This document shows, one piece after another, positions 44,858 through 53,232 of a DNA stretch of 64,000 nt; positions within the stretch are counted from its first letter, which is position 1, and each line of letters starts with the position of its first letter. The stretch is from the NCBI RefSeq assembly GCF_011038885.2, contig NZ_CP064952.1, positions 62,001 through 126,000 on the forward strand, given 5' to 3'. The translations under genes and the position numbers were made by a program. A model generated the notes under the pieces. It ran no database searches. It saw only the letters and a program-made list of their open reading frames with translations, and had not been told where the DNA came from. The DNA comes from Schaalia sp. ZJ405. GTDB taxonomy: Bacteria > Actinomycetota > Actinomycetes > Actinomycetales > Actinomycetaceae.

Positions 44858-45709
44858 GTGGTAACTGTGGGTGGAACAACGGTGGGTTCTCAGGCTCCTC
44901 AGCGTGTGGCGGCGGTGATTCCTGCCCACAACGTCGGGCACGACGTGGCGACCACCGTACGCTCCTGTCGGGCAATCCCCGGTGTTGACCTCCTCATCGT
45001 CGTAGACGACGGGTCCGAGGACGACACGGGACGCGCCGCCCGCGCCGCAGGAGCCGTCGTTGTGCGTCACAGCGTGTACCGTGGCCGTGCCTCCGCGATT
45101 GAAACCGGAGTCAAAGTTGCGGCGATGCGTGATCGTGCCGACTGGCCACCCAGGCACCTGCTCATCCTTTCTGCGGATCTGGGCGAATCGGCGGTTGAAG
45201 CGACACTCCTCGTTCAAGCGGTGACCTCCGGTCAAGCAGATTGTGCGACCGCGGTCCTTCCGCACTCCGAATCAACGCTCCGCACCGGCCATGCCCAGCG
45301 TGTTGCTCGTTCCGCAATTTTTCGGGCCACCGGCTGGGAAAGTTTCAATCCCCTCTCATCGCAGAGGTGCGTCACTCGTGAAGCGATCTCAGTGGCGATG
45401 CCATTCATGCAGGGGTACGGCCTCGAAGTTGCGATGACGATCGACATCCTTGAAGCGGGCCTATCTGCCGTTGAGGTGCCATGCAGTTTTGTTCACTCAG
45501 GTGCCGACAAACGCATCGGAGACCTCAATCGGCCGGCACGTCTAACGGACTCGCTGATCGCGGCGGCACGCCGCAGGTTGAGGCGTTCACGTCGAGCTGA
45601 GATTCAGTCATTGTGCGCTCCCGGCTATACCCAGGGGATCGGGACGCCGTATCCGCGTCCAGCAAGTGAACGCAACGCTAGTGAGCGCGCCGTAAACGCA
45701 ACGAATTGA
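44858..45709 (+). CDS. Glycosyltransferase family 2
   Basis: 283 aa. AVIPAHNVGHDVATTVRSC then DLLIVVDDGSEDDTGRAARA is the GT-A nucleotide-sugar site, with ADLGES in the place of the metal-binding D-x-D. Mid-region GYGLEVAMTIDILEAG and a basic tail (RRRLRRSRRAE) resemble GpgS-type glucosyl-3-phosphoglycerate synthases and other actinobacterial GT2 enzymes. The acceptor is unknown. Its 3' end overlaps the convergent copA end by 32 bp. Confidence 0.8.
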   Translation: MVTVGGTTVGSQAPQRVAAVIPAHNVGHDVATTVRSCRAIPGVDLLIVVDDGSEDDTGRAARAAGAVVVRHSVYRGRASAIETGVKVAAMRDRADWPPRHLLILSADLGESAVEATLLVQAVTSGQADCATAVLPHSESTLRTGHAQRVARSAIFRATGWESFNPLSSQRCVTREAISVAMPFMQGYGLEVAMTIDILEAGLSAVEVPCSFVHSGADKRIGDLNRPARLTDSLIAAARRRLRRSRRAEIQSLCAPGYTQGIGTPYPRPASERNASERAVNATN

Positions 45710-48350
45710 GCACAACAAAGATCGAGGAGCACGCCATCGCCGCGGAGGCGATCATCGGTGTGAGCATCCCAGCGATTGCCAACGGCACCATGAGAACGTT
45801 GTAGAAGAACGCCCAGAATAGGTTTTCCTTGATGATGCGCAGTGTCGCTCGAGAAATTCTCATCGCCGCAGCCGCACTCGTCAGATCCGAATTGACCAGG
45901 GTAATGTCAGCAACCTCGATTGCCACATCCGTTCCGGATCCCATCGCGATGCCCAAGCCCTTGACGCTGGCCTGAGCTAGTGCTGCGGCATCATTAACTC
46001 CGTCTCCGACCATTGCGACGACGCGTCCCTCGCCCTGAAGCTGTGCGATGACATCGCGTTTTTCATCAGGCATGACCTGGGCGATAACACGTTCGATCCC
46101 CACGTGCTGCGCAACGTCATGCGCGGCTTCGGAATTGTCGCCTGTGAGCAGCACGGGCTCGATTCCCAGTGCGACAAGCTGTTTCATTGCCTCCGCGGAC
46201 GACGGCTTCACCGAGTCGCGCACGACGAGAACGGCAACTGCGTGAGCCTCGTCAAGAGATGCAGGGAGGACACGGATTCCGGTGGCGTCGCTCGACTGCT
46301 CACCCTCGATGTGGGGTGACGAGGACGAGCCTGCCTTGTGACCGTCGGAATCAACATCTTGTGCAGACGCTGAACTTTCGACCCGTTGAAGAACTCGTCC
46401 CGAATAGCCGGCCTTGGCAACAATGGCTTCGAGCTCCTCGTCTGTGTGCGGCTCAGTCAGCGTAATCACCGCCGATTCGGTTGCGAGGTTCACCGACGCT
46501 GAAACACCCTGAAGTTTTCCCAGTTTGCGCTCAACCCGGTTGACGCACGACGCACACGTCATCCCGTGAACATTCATCGTGATCGTCGCCACAGGAGCTG
46601 GATCAAACACCGAGTTGAGGTCCGCGGGTGCCGGTGACTGAGGTGCGAAGCGATCGGCCTCGTCCTCGTCAAGGGACACTGAGACTAAGGGCTGAGAAAC
46701 GGAATCTTCCCACCCGTGAACAACGGCAGCGACAACGGCACTGGCACCGGAGCTTTGGGCGTTGGCCACCGCGCGTTCGAGCGAGTCGGGGATGCGTGTG
46801 CCCAGACCCTGAAGCCATGAAAGCCGACCAACGAGGATCAAATCAGATCCGGAAGTGCTGGCCCCCGGCACGAGTGCGGACACGCCGAGACCAGCGTGGT
46901 TGGTGAAGCCGGTAACCGCTATGGGACGAACCCCCCGTGTCGCAGCTCCGGCGACGATTGCCCGGGCAAGAGGATGTTCGGAAGGAGCCTCAGCTCCGGC
47001 GACGAGGACGAGCACGTCGTCCTCGTTCATCGAGGACGACGCGCAGGAGTCAGCGTCGGTGACCACGGATTCAAGAGCCATTTTGCCGGTCGTCACGGTG
47101 CCCGTTTTGTCCAGGACGATTGTGTCAATACGACGGGTCTGCTCGAGGATCTCAGCGGACTTGATGACGATGCCGAGCTGGCTTGCACGCCCCGAACCCA
47201 CAAGAAGCGCGGTGGGGGTTGCCAAACCGAGCGCGCACGGACACGCAACAACGAGGACGGCGACGGCACTGGTCACGGCAGTCTGAACCGACGCTCCGAC
47301 AAATAACCAGCCGATCGCAGTCGCCAGGGCAACTGCGATCACCACGGGAACGAAAACGCTGGAGATTCGGTCAGCCAACCGCTGAACAGGGGCTTTACCC
47401 GCCTGAGCATCAGTGACCATGCGGCCAATCTGCGCAAGAGTCGTATCAGAACCAACGCGGGTGACGCGAATCGTCAGAGTCCCCCACGTGTTCATCGTCG
47501 CGCCGGTCACCTCGTCACCACCACTGACATCCACCGGGATTGACTCGCCGGTCAGGAGTGACGTATCCAGGGATGAATTGCCCGATTCGACTACGCCATC
47601 GGTGGCGACCTTTTCTCCCGGGCGAACAAGAATGCGATCACCGACGCGCAGATCCTCAGCGGGGACTCTGCGTTCGACCTGCGTGTTTGTGAGGGGATCG
47701 GCTGTCAGGACGGTTGCTTCCTTTGCCCCGAGCTCTAAGAGTGAACGGAGTGCGTCACCCGCACGGTAGCGGGCGCGCGCTTCCATCCACCGGCCAGCGA
47801 GGAGGAAAACAACAATCATGCACGCCCCCTCGAAGTAGATCTCCGCGTGGCCGCTGTGGGCATCTGCGCGTGGCAGGAGCGACATGTGCATCGTCATTCC
47901 AAGTGTGCCGGCATCTGTGGCAATCAACGCCCACCAGCTCCACAGCGTCGATGCGATAACGCCCAATGAAACCAGCGTGTCCATCGTTGTTGACCCGTGG
48001 CGGATAGCCATGAATGCTGCCGAATGGAAAGGCCATGCGCCCCATGTGACAACCGGGAGGGACAGCGCTGCAACAACCCACTGCCAGCCGATGAATTGGA
48101 ACGCGGGGACCATTGAGATCACCATGACAGCAATGCCCAGAGGGGCTGCAATAGCGAGGCGGCGCTTGAGTTCTTCAGCGTGGCGGCGAGCACCTTCGCC
48201 GACCTCGGTCGGTCGGGACGTCCCATAGGCGGTGACGGTGTTTTCAGCTGAGCTGTGGGTGCTGGAGGAGGCGGGTGAGTGGTCGAGGGACGAGGGCGTG
48301 TGGCCTGGAGTGTTGGCGGATGCTTGGAGATGGGAAGACGACGTCGGCAT
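45678..48350 (-). CDS. copA: Copper-type P1B ATPase with an internal HMA domain
   Basis: 890 aa. Residues 1-65 are low complexity and there is no N-terminal metal domain. Then come P1B membrane helices, TGES (268-271), the CPC transport motif (370-372), DKTGT phosphorylation site (414-418), HP (459-460), TGD (736-738) and GDGVND (782-787). Between the end of the ATP-binding domain (about 545) and the return to the P-domain (about 703) lies an inserted block with a complete HMA domain (about 588-655, GMTCASC with C599 and C602) bordered by acidic and Ser-rich linkers. Those linkers are encoded by copies of the dispersed motif (46659-46671 and 46320-46329), in opposite orientation. It should export Cu(I); regulation by CsoR upstream is likely. 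Confidence 0.93.
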   Translation of the reverse strand: MPTSSSHLQASANTPGHTPSSLDHSPASSSTHSSAENTVTAYGTSRPTEVGEGARRHAEELKRRLAIAAPLGIAVMVISMVPAFQFIGWQWVVAALSLPVVTWGAWPFHSAAFMAIRHGSTTMDTLVSLGVIASTLWSWWALIATDAGTLGMTMHMSLLPRADAHSGHAEIYFEGACMIVVFLLAGRWMEARARYRAGDALRSLLELGAKEATVLTADPLTNTQVERRVPAEDLRVGDRILVRPGEKVATDGVVESGNSSLDTSLLTGESIPVDVSGGDEVTGATMNTWGTLTIRVTRVGSDTTLAQIGRMVTDAQAGKAPVQRLADRISSVFVPVVIAVALATAIGWLFVGASVQTAVTSAVAVLVVACPCALGLATPTALLVGSGRASQLGIVIKSAEILEQTRRIDTIVLDKTGTVTTGKMALESVVTDADSCASSSMNEDDVLVLVAGAEAPSEHPLARAIVAGAATRGVRPIAVTGFTNHAGLGVSALVPGASTSGSDLILVGRLSWLQGLGTRIPDSLERAVANAQSSGASAVVAAVVHGWEDSVSQPLVSVSLDEDEADRFAPQSPAPADLNSVFDPAPVATITMNVHGMTCASCVNRVERKLGKLQGVSASVNLATESAVITLTEPHTDEELEAIVAKAGYSGRVLQRVESSASAQDVDSDGHKAGSSSSPHIEGEQSSDATGIRVLPASLDEAHAVAVLVVRDSVKPSSAEAMKQLVALGIEPVLLTGDNSEAAHDVAQHVGIERVIAQVMPDEKRDVIAQLQGEGRVVAMVGDGVNDAAALAQASVKGLGIAMGSGTDVAIEVADITLVNSDLTSAAAAMRISRATLRIIKENLFWAFFYNVLMVPLAIAGMLTPMIASAAMACSSIFVVLNSLRLRRAH

Positions 48351-48739
48351 GGGAAACTTTCGCTTGTCATGCCGCGGAGCTTGGGCGCCCAGTTCCGTGA
48401 TCTTGCCGCCTGGCGAGATAGTGGGCGTCGGATGAGCGGGTTGCGCGCAGGCAAGTCGCTCAAGCTCGGCGATACGAGGGAGAGGTCGACTGTGAGGTGC
48501 TCATTGACGACATTGGCTGTGCGGCGTGCTGCATGTGCGAATGACGCATGCGCCATGCTGTATGCAGCCGCGGTGATCGTTGAGAGGACCCTTCAGCGGC
48601 CAAGGACAATTGCGGACGACCTGCGTTGTCAGCTTGTGCTCGTGCGGAGCAATGACAGTTGCTGCGTAGCGGCTGAGCCACGAAAGCGGAGGTGGTCTGC
48701 GGGGGTGTCGCTGAGGTCAACGACATGCCCCAGGGGTGT
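48351..48739. other. Gap between copZ and copA, no gene supported
   Basis: 389 bp on the copper-block strand between the copZ stop and the copA ATG. Reading frames exist on both strands, but none has a recognisable domain, a credible RBS or a start. No terminator or second operator is visible. It is unusually long for a copZ-copA spacer. Confidence 0.5.
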
Positions 48740-48985
48740 CTAGAAGTCTCGGGTAATCCCCACGAGTTCGTATCCGGCTTCACTGACGGCGTCGCGAAGG
48801 GCATCGTCCTCAATGGGGGTGTTGGTGACAACGGTGACCTTAGAGGTGGCGCCCGAGTTCAAGATGACATCAACATTTTGGACACCGGGAACTTCTTTGA
48901 GTTCTTCGGTTACGGACATGACGCAATGTCCGCAGGTCATCCCATCAACAGATAGTTCAATTGTGCGGTCGAATTCAACAGACAT
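48740..48985 (-). CDS. copZ: Copper chaperone, CopZ-like
   Basis: 81 aa HMA domain: SVDGMTCGHCVMSVTEELKE with C18 and C21, VDVILNSGATSKVTVV, and DALRDAVSEAGYEL. It should carry Cu(I) to CopA and CsoR in the cytoplasm. AGGAG is 7 nt before the ATG. It follows csoR by about 70 bp on the same strand. Confidence 0.9.
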   Translation of the reverse strand: MSVEFDRTIELSVDGMTCGHCVMSVTEELKEVPGVQNVDVILNSGATSKVTVVTNTPIEDDALRDAVSEAGYELVGITRDF

Positions 48986-49054
48986 CGTGTGCTCCTGTCG
49001 TTGGTGTGTCAAGATGTCGTTCTTCTCAAGAAGGTGGTGATGTCGCCTGCGACG

Positions 49055-49339
49055 CTATGACTTGACGAGTCGTGCGATTGCGCGGGTCGCTTCCTCGATC
49101 TTTTCTTGCGCGTCGACATCAGATTTCTTCGCTGCGTCGACAATGCAGTGACTCATATGGTCCTGAAGGAGTCCGATGGCAACGGAGTCGAGTGCGGACT
49201 GGGCTGCGGACACCTGTGTGAGGATGTCGATGCAGTACTCTTCGCCGTCAATCATCCGTTGGATTCCGCGAATCTGCCCTTCGATTCGGCGAAGGCGTGC
49301 AACGTAGCGGTCCGTTGACGCCGAGTAACCGTGTGCCAT
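49055..49339 (-). CDS. csoR: Copper-sensing repressor CsoR
   Basis: 94 aa, all-helical. The Cu(I) ligands C36, H61 and C65 are at the same positions as in Mycobacterium tuberculosis CsoR; RYVARLRRIEGQIRGIQRMI is the DNA-binding helix of the DUF156 family. First gene of the copper block; GGAGGG lies upstream of the ATG. With an operator just upstream it should repress csoR-copZ-copA until copper binds. Confidence 0.95.
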   Translation of the reverse strand: MAHGYSASTDRYVARLRRIEGQIRGIQRMIDGEEYCIDILTQVSAAQSALDSVAIGLLQDHMSHCIVDAAKKSDVDAQEKIEEATRAIARLVKS

Positions 49340-49392
49340 GCGATCCCTCCTTCCTGCGCCCGTAGATGTGGTCTTGAGACACTATTGACCAT

Positions 49393-49409
49393 ACCCCTAG
49401 GGGGTATCT
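49393..49409. promoter_or_regulatory. CsoR operator
   Basis: ATACCCCTAGGGGGTAT is a G/C-tract palindrome with ATACCCC/GGGGTAT arms, the form of CsoR boxes, 54 bp upstream of the csoR start. Confidence 0.78.
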
Positions 49410-49484
49410 CTGTCAAGAGTTCCGTCTCCAATGGGAACCGCTGGCTGGCCGAGCATCGACCCTGGCAGCGGGGAACATCCCCCC

Positions 49485-50087
49485 TTATGGGCGCCACTGA
49501 GGATCTGATGCGGGTGGCCCATAGATCTCAAATAACTCCGACGGGCGGGCAATATCATCGGGAAAACCCAAAGCCTCCATAGACACCAGCTCACGAACCC
49601 GTCGGTCGGCACTATTGCGTTCGCCCTGGGCCGTCAGCACCCGCGCACGCACCGACACCGGTGAAATCTCCCGGTTATTCCACACCGCGCTAGCGGCGGC
49701 ATCAAGGAGCTGTCGTGCATGGGCGTCGACGTCCTCGTCCCCCGTCGAATCAACAACGAGATCAACCGTGACCAACGCGGGCTTGCCAAACCCCTCACCG
49801 ACATCGACAACAACCTCGGGAACAAGAGGAGTCAGCCCAACGCACGCGGACTCAACCGCAGCCTGGAAGCGAGCCGACCGGCCCTGACGATGAGAAGGGC
49901 GGAGCGCATGAAAAGCAAGACCCGCCCCCAGCGCACCAACCCCGAGCGCACCAATAATGACCGGATGCCGTATCACCAGACCCGACTTCCCCGAAGGAGT
50001 TCCCCCCAGCCTCCTCGACGGAGCGGGCGCAATGATCATCCGACGACCGTGCCACCACGACCGTCCCGGAATGTTCGAATCACTCAC
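49485..50087 (-). CDS. Small single-pass membrane protein, hypothetical
   Basis: 200 aa. A basic N-terminus is followed by one hydrophobic helix (HPVIIGALGVGALGAGLAF) and a predicted extracytoplasmic alpha/beta domain (VEVVVDVGEG-like strands and ARQLLDAAASAVWNNREIS). Not recognised. It overlaps the preceding lipase-like gene by 4 bp (ATGA), so the two probably work together. Confidence 0.7.
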   Translation of the reverse strand: MSDSNIPGRSWWHGRRMIIAPAPSRRLGGTPSGKSGLVIRHPVIIGALGVGALGAGLAFHALRPSHRQGRSARFQAAVESACVGLTPLVPEVVVDVGEGFGKPALVTVDLVVDSTGDEDVDAHARQLLDAAASAVWNNREISPVSVRARVLTAQGERNSADRRVRELVSMEALGFPDDIARPSELFEIYGPPASDPQWRP

Positions 50088-51670
50088 CGTTGATCCTCTA
50101 CTTTCTGTCGTGGAATCGTCGTGTGTCGCATTGACGCATCCCCCTGGTCTTCGGCTCCCTGGCGTCCCTTACGTAAGGAACGGATCCGACCGGCCAGGGA
50201 CTGTGCAAAGGATGGGGGAAAGACCTGTGAAAATGCAGGGAACACAGTGGAGAACTCCTTCCACCACCCAGGCGGACGAAGCGGAGTCGGTGAAAAGTCG
50301 TACGGGTATGAGACAGGTTCGACCGCGTTTTCACGAGTCGCCCTCATGAAAGCCTCCCACGGATCCATAGGGACGCCCTCGCGAACATCCTGCCAAATCT
50401 CAAAATAGAACACCCGAGAATCCTCGTGCTCCTGCGGAAGAAAATCCTGCAACGCGGCCACGGCCCGACCAACGCGACCCCACGGAACAACGCTGACCTT
50501 CCGCTCGAGCTGGCGCACAGTCTCCGTGTAGGTCGCCGACGAATGAGCGTAGTAGAGAGGATTGGTTCGAGGGCGCACGAGCCTGCGTCCAATGGTGACC
50601 CGCTGATCGGGAGTCCGGTCGGGAGACCCATCCATCGCTGGAATAACGTCCTGATCGTGAGCGACCGCAAGAACCGTGACATCTGGACGAGTGCGAAAAC
50701 GGCGTGCCGGAGCCCCAACCGTCAACACCGCTTCAACATTGACTCCCGCCTGCTCAGGAGGAAGGGAAGCCAGCGACACGGCAAGCAAACCGGCTTGAGA
50801 ATGCCCGCAAAGAAGAACGGGTTCGCGAGCCCACTCGTCCTCGTCAATCCCATCAAGGCGCATCGCTTCATGGAGGGCCGCGATGACACCCAGACGGATC
50901 GCCGAGGGGAGACCAAGAACCTCACGAATGTTTGACTCCATATCCGCGGGGTTCGCATTCGAGGTGAACTCCAGGTGAGAGGTTCCCGGTATCGAAGCGA
51001 TCCATCGACGTGTTCCACGACTTCCTACTCGGGAAATTTTCACCGTCTGACCCATTGTCATCGACCAGTACATCTCGTCGATGTCGGCGCACATGGCGCT
51101 GAGGGACCCCGGCACCCCCGTGCGCCTCAAGTGTGCTTTCGGATGTCCAGGAGCCGGGGGCTGCATCGGTGGATTCGCTTGGGAATCCCGAAGAAGATGA
51201 ACGTGAACGTCACTTGCACGCATCGCCCCGACGGCGTGTCCAACAGCGAGCATCCCCACCATGAGGGCCTCATAGCCGCGTGCCGGGATGCGGGAAAGGG
51301 CTTCGAGGGCGCGGTCACGATCATCGGCATGAGTCACCAGGCGCGTGCGAAACCAGGCGCGTCCAAGATGAGCGATTCCTGCGGCCGCACGCCCCAGACT
51401 GCGCACCACCAGCGTATCCAACCCCGGTTCGTCGAAGAACAAACGCTGCGAACTCTGGGAAATCTCCTCGCCCATCGACTCTGAGCGCTGCTGAGCGGCG
51501 CTGCGGATCGACGGAGGAAGGTCCTGAAGCTGACTGAGTAGCCCAACTAACCCCGTGGCAACAAGTGAAGGGACAAGCGGAATCAGCTTGAGGCGGACAT
51601 ACGCGGGTGGAAACGCGTGGGGAACCCGACGCGGCGCGTAATAGCGACGCCTCATTCTCCGTCGACGCAT
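50084..51670 (-). CDS. Alpha/beta hydrolase (lipase-like, GHSQAG)
   Basis: 528 aa. Basic N-terminus (RRRRMRRRYYAPRR) and one hydrophobic segment (LIPLVPSLVATGLVGLL), then helical region, and a catalytic part: MGQTVKISRV, WIASIPGTSHLEF, NPADMESNIREVLG, VLLCGHSQAGLLAVSLAS (nucleophile Ser), LTVGAPARRF, and HDQDVIPAMDGSP with the likely acid Asp. The C-terminal His may be in LYYAHSSATY. It is a clear paralogue of the gene at 54630. No signal peptide is seen. It follows purB by 30 bp and probably shares its transcript. Confidence 0.78.
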   Translation of the reverse strand: MRRRRMRRRYYAPRRVPHAFPPAYVRLKLIPLVPSLVATGLVGLLSQLQDLPPSIRSAAQQRSESMGEEISQSSQRLFFDEPGLDTLVVRSLGRAAAGIAHLGRAWFRTRLVTHADDRDRALEALSRIPARGYEALMVGMLAVGHAVGAMRASDVHVHLLRDSQANPPMQPPAPGHPKAHLRRTGVPGSLSAMCADIDEMYWSMTMGQTVKISRVGSRGTRRWIASIPGTSHLEFTSNANPADMESNIREVLGLPSAIRLGVIAALHEAMRLDGIDEDEWAREPVLLCGHSQAGLLAVSLASLPPEQAGVNVEAVLTVGAPARRFRTRPDVTVLAVAHDQDVIPAMDGSPDRTPDQRVTIGRRLVRPRTNPLYYAHSSATYTETVRQLERKVSVVPWGRVGRAVAALQDFLPQEHEDSRVFYFEIWQDVREGVPMDPWEAFMRATRENAVEPVSYPYDFSPTPLRPPGWWKEFSTVFPAFSQVFPPSFAQSLAGRIRSLRKGRQGAEDQGDASMRHTTIPRQKVEDQR

Positions 51671-51700
51671 GCGTTCCTCCCCACCGTTACCGCGCGCAGG

Positions 51701-53173
51701 CTACTCGTTAGCGCCCTCCACCCAATGAGCGATCGACGGGGCCAAACCGATGTACGTTGCGGGAGTGAGCGCCAAGAGGTGTTCTTTGACGTCAGTGGGA
51801 AGACCCAGACCTGAGATGAAATCGCGCATTTCGGCCTCGCCAACCTCATGGCCGCGGGTGAGCTCCTTGAGGCGTTCATAGGGGTTCGCCATGCCCGTAG
51901 CTCCCGCGATTGCCGCCGCACGCATCGCCTGCTGCACGGCCTCGCCAAGCACCGCCCAGTTGCGCTCAAGATCCTCGGCCATACGTTCGGCGTTGATGTC
52001 AACACCGTCGAGACCTCGAACAAGGTTGTCGAATGCGAGAATTGCGTGGCCGAATGCAACACCAATGTTGCGCTGCGTTGTTGAATCTGTCAGATCTCGC
52101 TGCATACGTGATGTGACGAGCGTTGATGCCAGTGAATCAAAGAGGGCTGCGGAAACCTCAAGGTTCGCTTCGGCATTCTCAAAACGGATGGGGTTGACCT
52201 TGTGCGGCATTGTTGACGACCCCGTTGACCCCTGAGCTGCGAGATTCTGATGGAAATACCCCATCGAAATGTAGGTCCAGCAGTCTGTGGCAACGTTGTG
52301 TGCCACCCGACCTGCGCGGGCGACATCTGCGTACAGTTCCGCCTGCCAGTCGTGCGACTCGATCTGCGTGGTCAGTGGATTCCACGTGAGGCCAAGCCCT
52401 TCAACGAAATCGCGAGAAATCGCTGGCCAATCCGCGCCGGGAACGGAGACGACGTGGGCAGCCCAGGTGCCGGTTGCCCCATTGATCTTCCCCAGATATT
52501 CCGCGCGTTCGATACGGCGAATCTGGCGTTGGAAACGATGTGCGAACACAGCCATTTCCTTGCCCATTGTCACGGGGGTTGCCGGCTGTCCATGAGTGTG
52601 AGCCAGCATCGGAATGTCCGCGCCCTCCTTTGCCAGGCGGGTGAGACGGCTGAGGAATTCGCGGGCCGCAGGAAGCCACACCTGTGTGACCGCAGCCTGA
52701 ATGGTGAGTGCGTATGCCAGATTGTTGATGTCCTCGGATGTGCAGAAAATGTGGACGACCTCGCGTAGCTTCGGCAAAACAGAATCGGGGCCGAGGACGG
52801 ACGCCGCCTTCTCCAGGTGGTCGCCAATGAGATACTCGACGGCTTTGACGTCGTGCTTGGTGACCGATTCGAAGGATGCGAGGGCTGCAATCGTTGAAGA
52901 ATCAAAGGAGCGGGGAAGCTGGCGAAGATAGTCACGCTCATCGTCACTCAACGTGGGAGCACCGGGGAGGACCCGGTGATCAAGAAGATGAATGAGCCAT
53001 TCGATTTCCACGTGAACGCGGGCGCGATTAAGCCCAGCCTCCGAGAGGTAATTTGCCAATGGGGCGGCGGCCGCGCGGTAGCGTCCGTCAAGTGGAGACA
53101 GGGGTTCGCCTCCCGATGCCAGATCGGTATAGCCGTGGGATGGGGAGAACAGGGACGATGGATGAGCGCTCAT
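51701..53173 (-). CDS. purB: Adenylosuccinate lyase
   Basis: 490 aa from MSAHPSSLF. DGRYRAAAAPL, TKHDVKAVEYLIGD, CTSEDINNLAYAL, AHTHGQPATPVTMGKE and the fumarase-superfamily signature GSSTMPHKVNPIRFEN are all present. It cleaves SAICAR and adenylosuccinate in purine synthesis. Long PurB of the E. coli type. Start at ATG 53173 with GAAGGG; the frame to 53491 overlaps the neighbouring gene and is rejected. Confidence 0.96.
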   Translation of the reverse strand: MSAHPSSLFSPSHGYTDLASGGEPLSPLDGRYRAAAAPLANYLSEAGLNRARVHVEIEWLIHLLDHRVLPGAPTLSDDERDYLRQLPRSFDSSTIAALASFESVTKHDVKAVEYLIGDHLEKAASVLGPDSVLPKLREVVHIFCTSEDINNLAYALTIQAAVTQVWLPAAREFLSRLTRLAKEGADIPMLAHTHGQPATPVTMGKEMAVFAHRFQRQIRRIERAEYLGKINGATGTWAAHVVSVPGADWPAISRDFVEGLGLTWNPLTTQIESHDWQAELYADVARAGRVAHNVATDCWTYISMGYFHQNLAAQGSTGSSTMPHKVNPIRFENAEANLEVSAALFDSLASTLVTSRMQRDLTDSTTQRNIGVAFGHAILAFDNLVRGLDGVDINAERMAEDLERNWAVLGEAVQQAMRAAAIAGATGMANPYERLKELTRGHEVGEAEMRDFISGLGLPTDVKEHLLALTPATYIGLAPSIAHWVEGANE

Positions 53174-53232
53174 ACCCTTCATCATCCCAGATTTGCCCGG
53201 GAAGACCACGGTCATGTCAGGAATTGCGTGTA

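Noticed and set aside
48279..48743. Plus-strand frame in the copZ-copA gap
   Set aside because: Composition like non-coding shadow, no RBS, no known domain; overlaps the ends of both neighbours.
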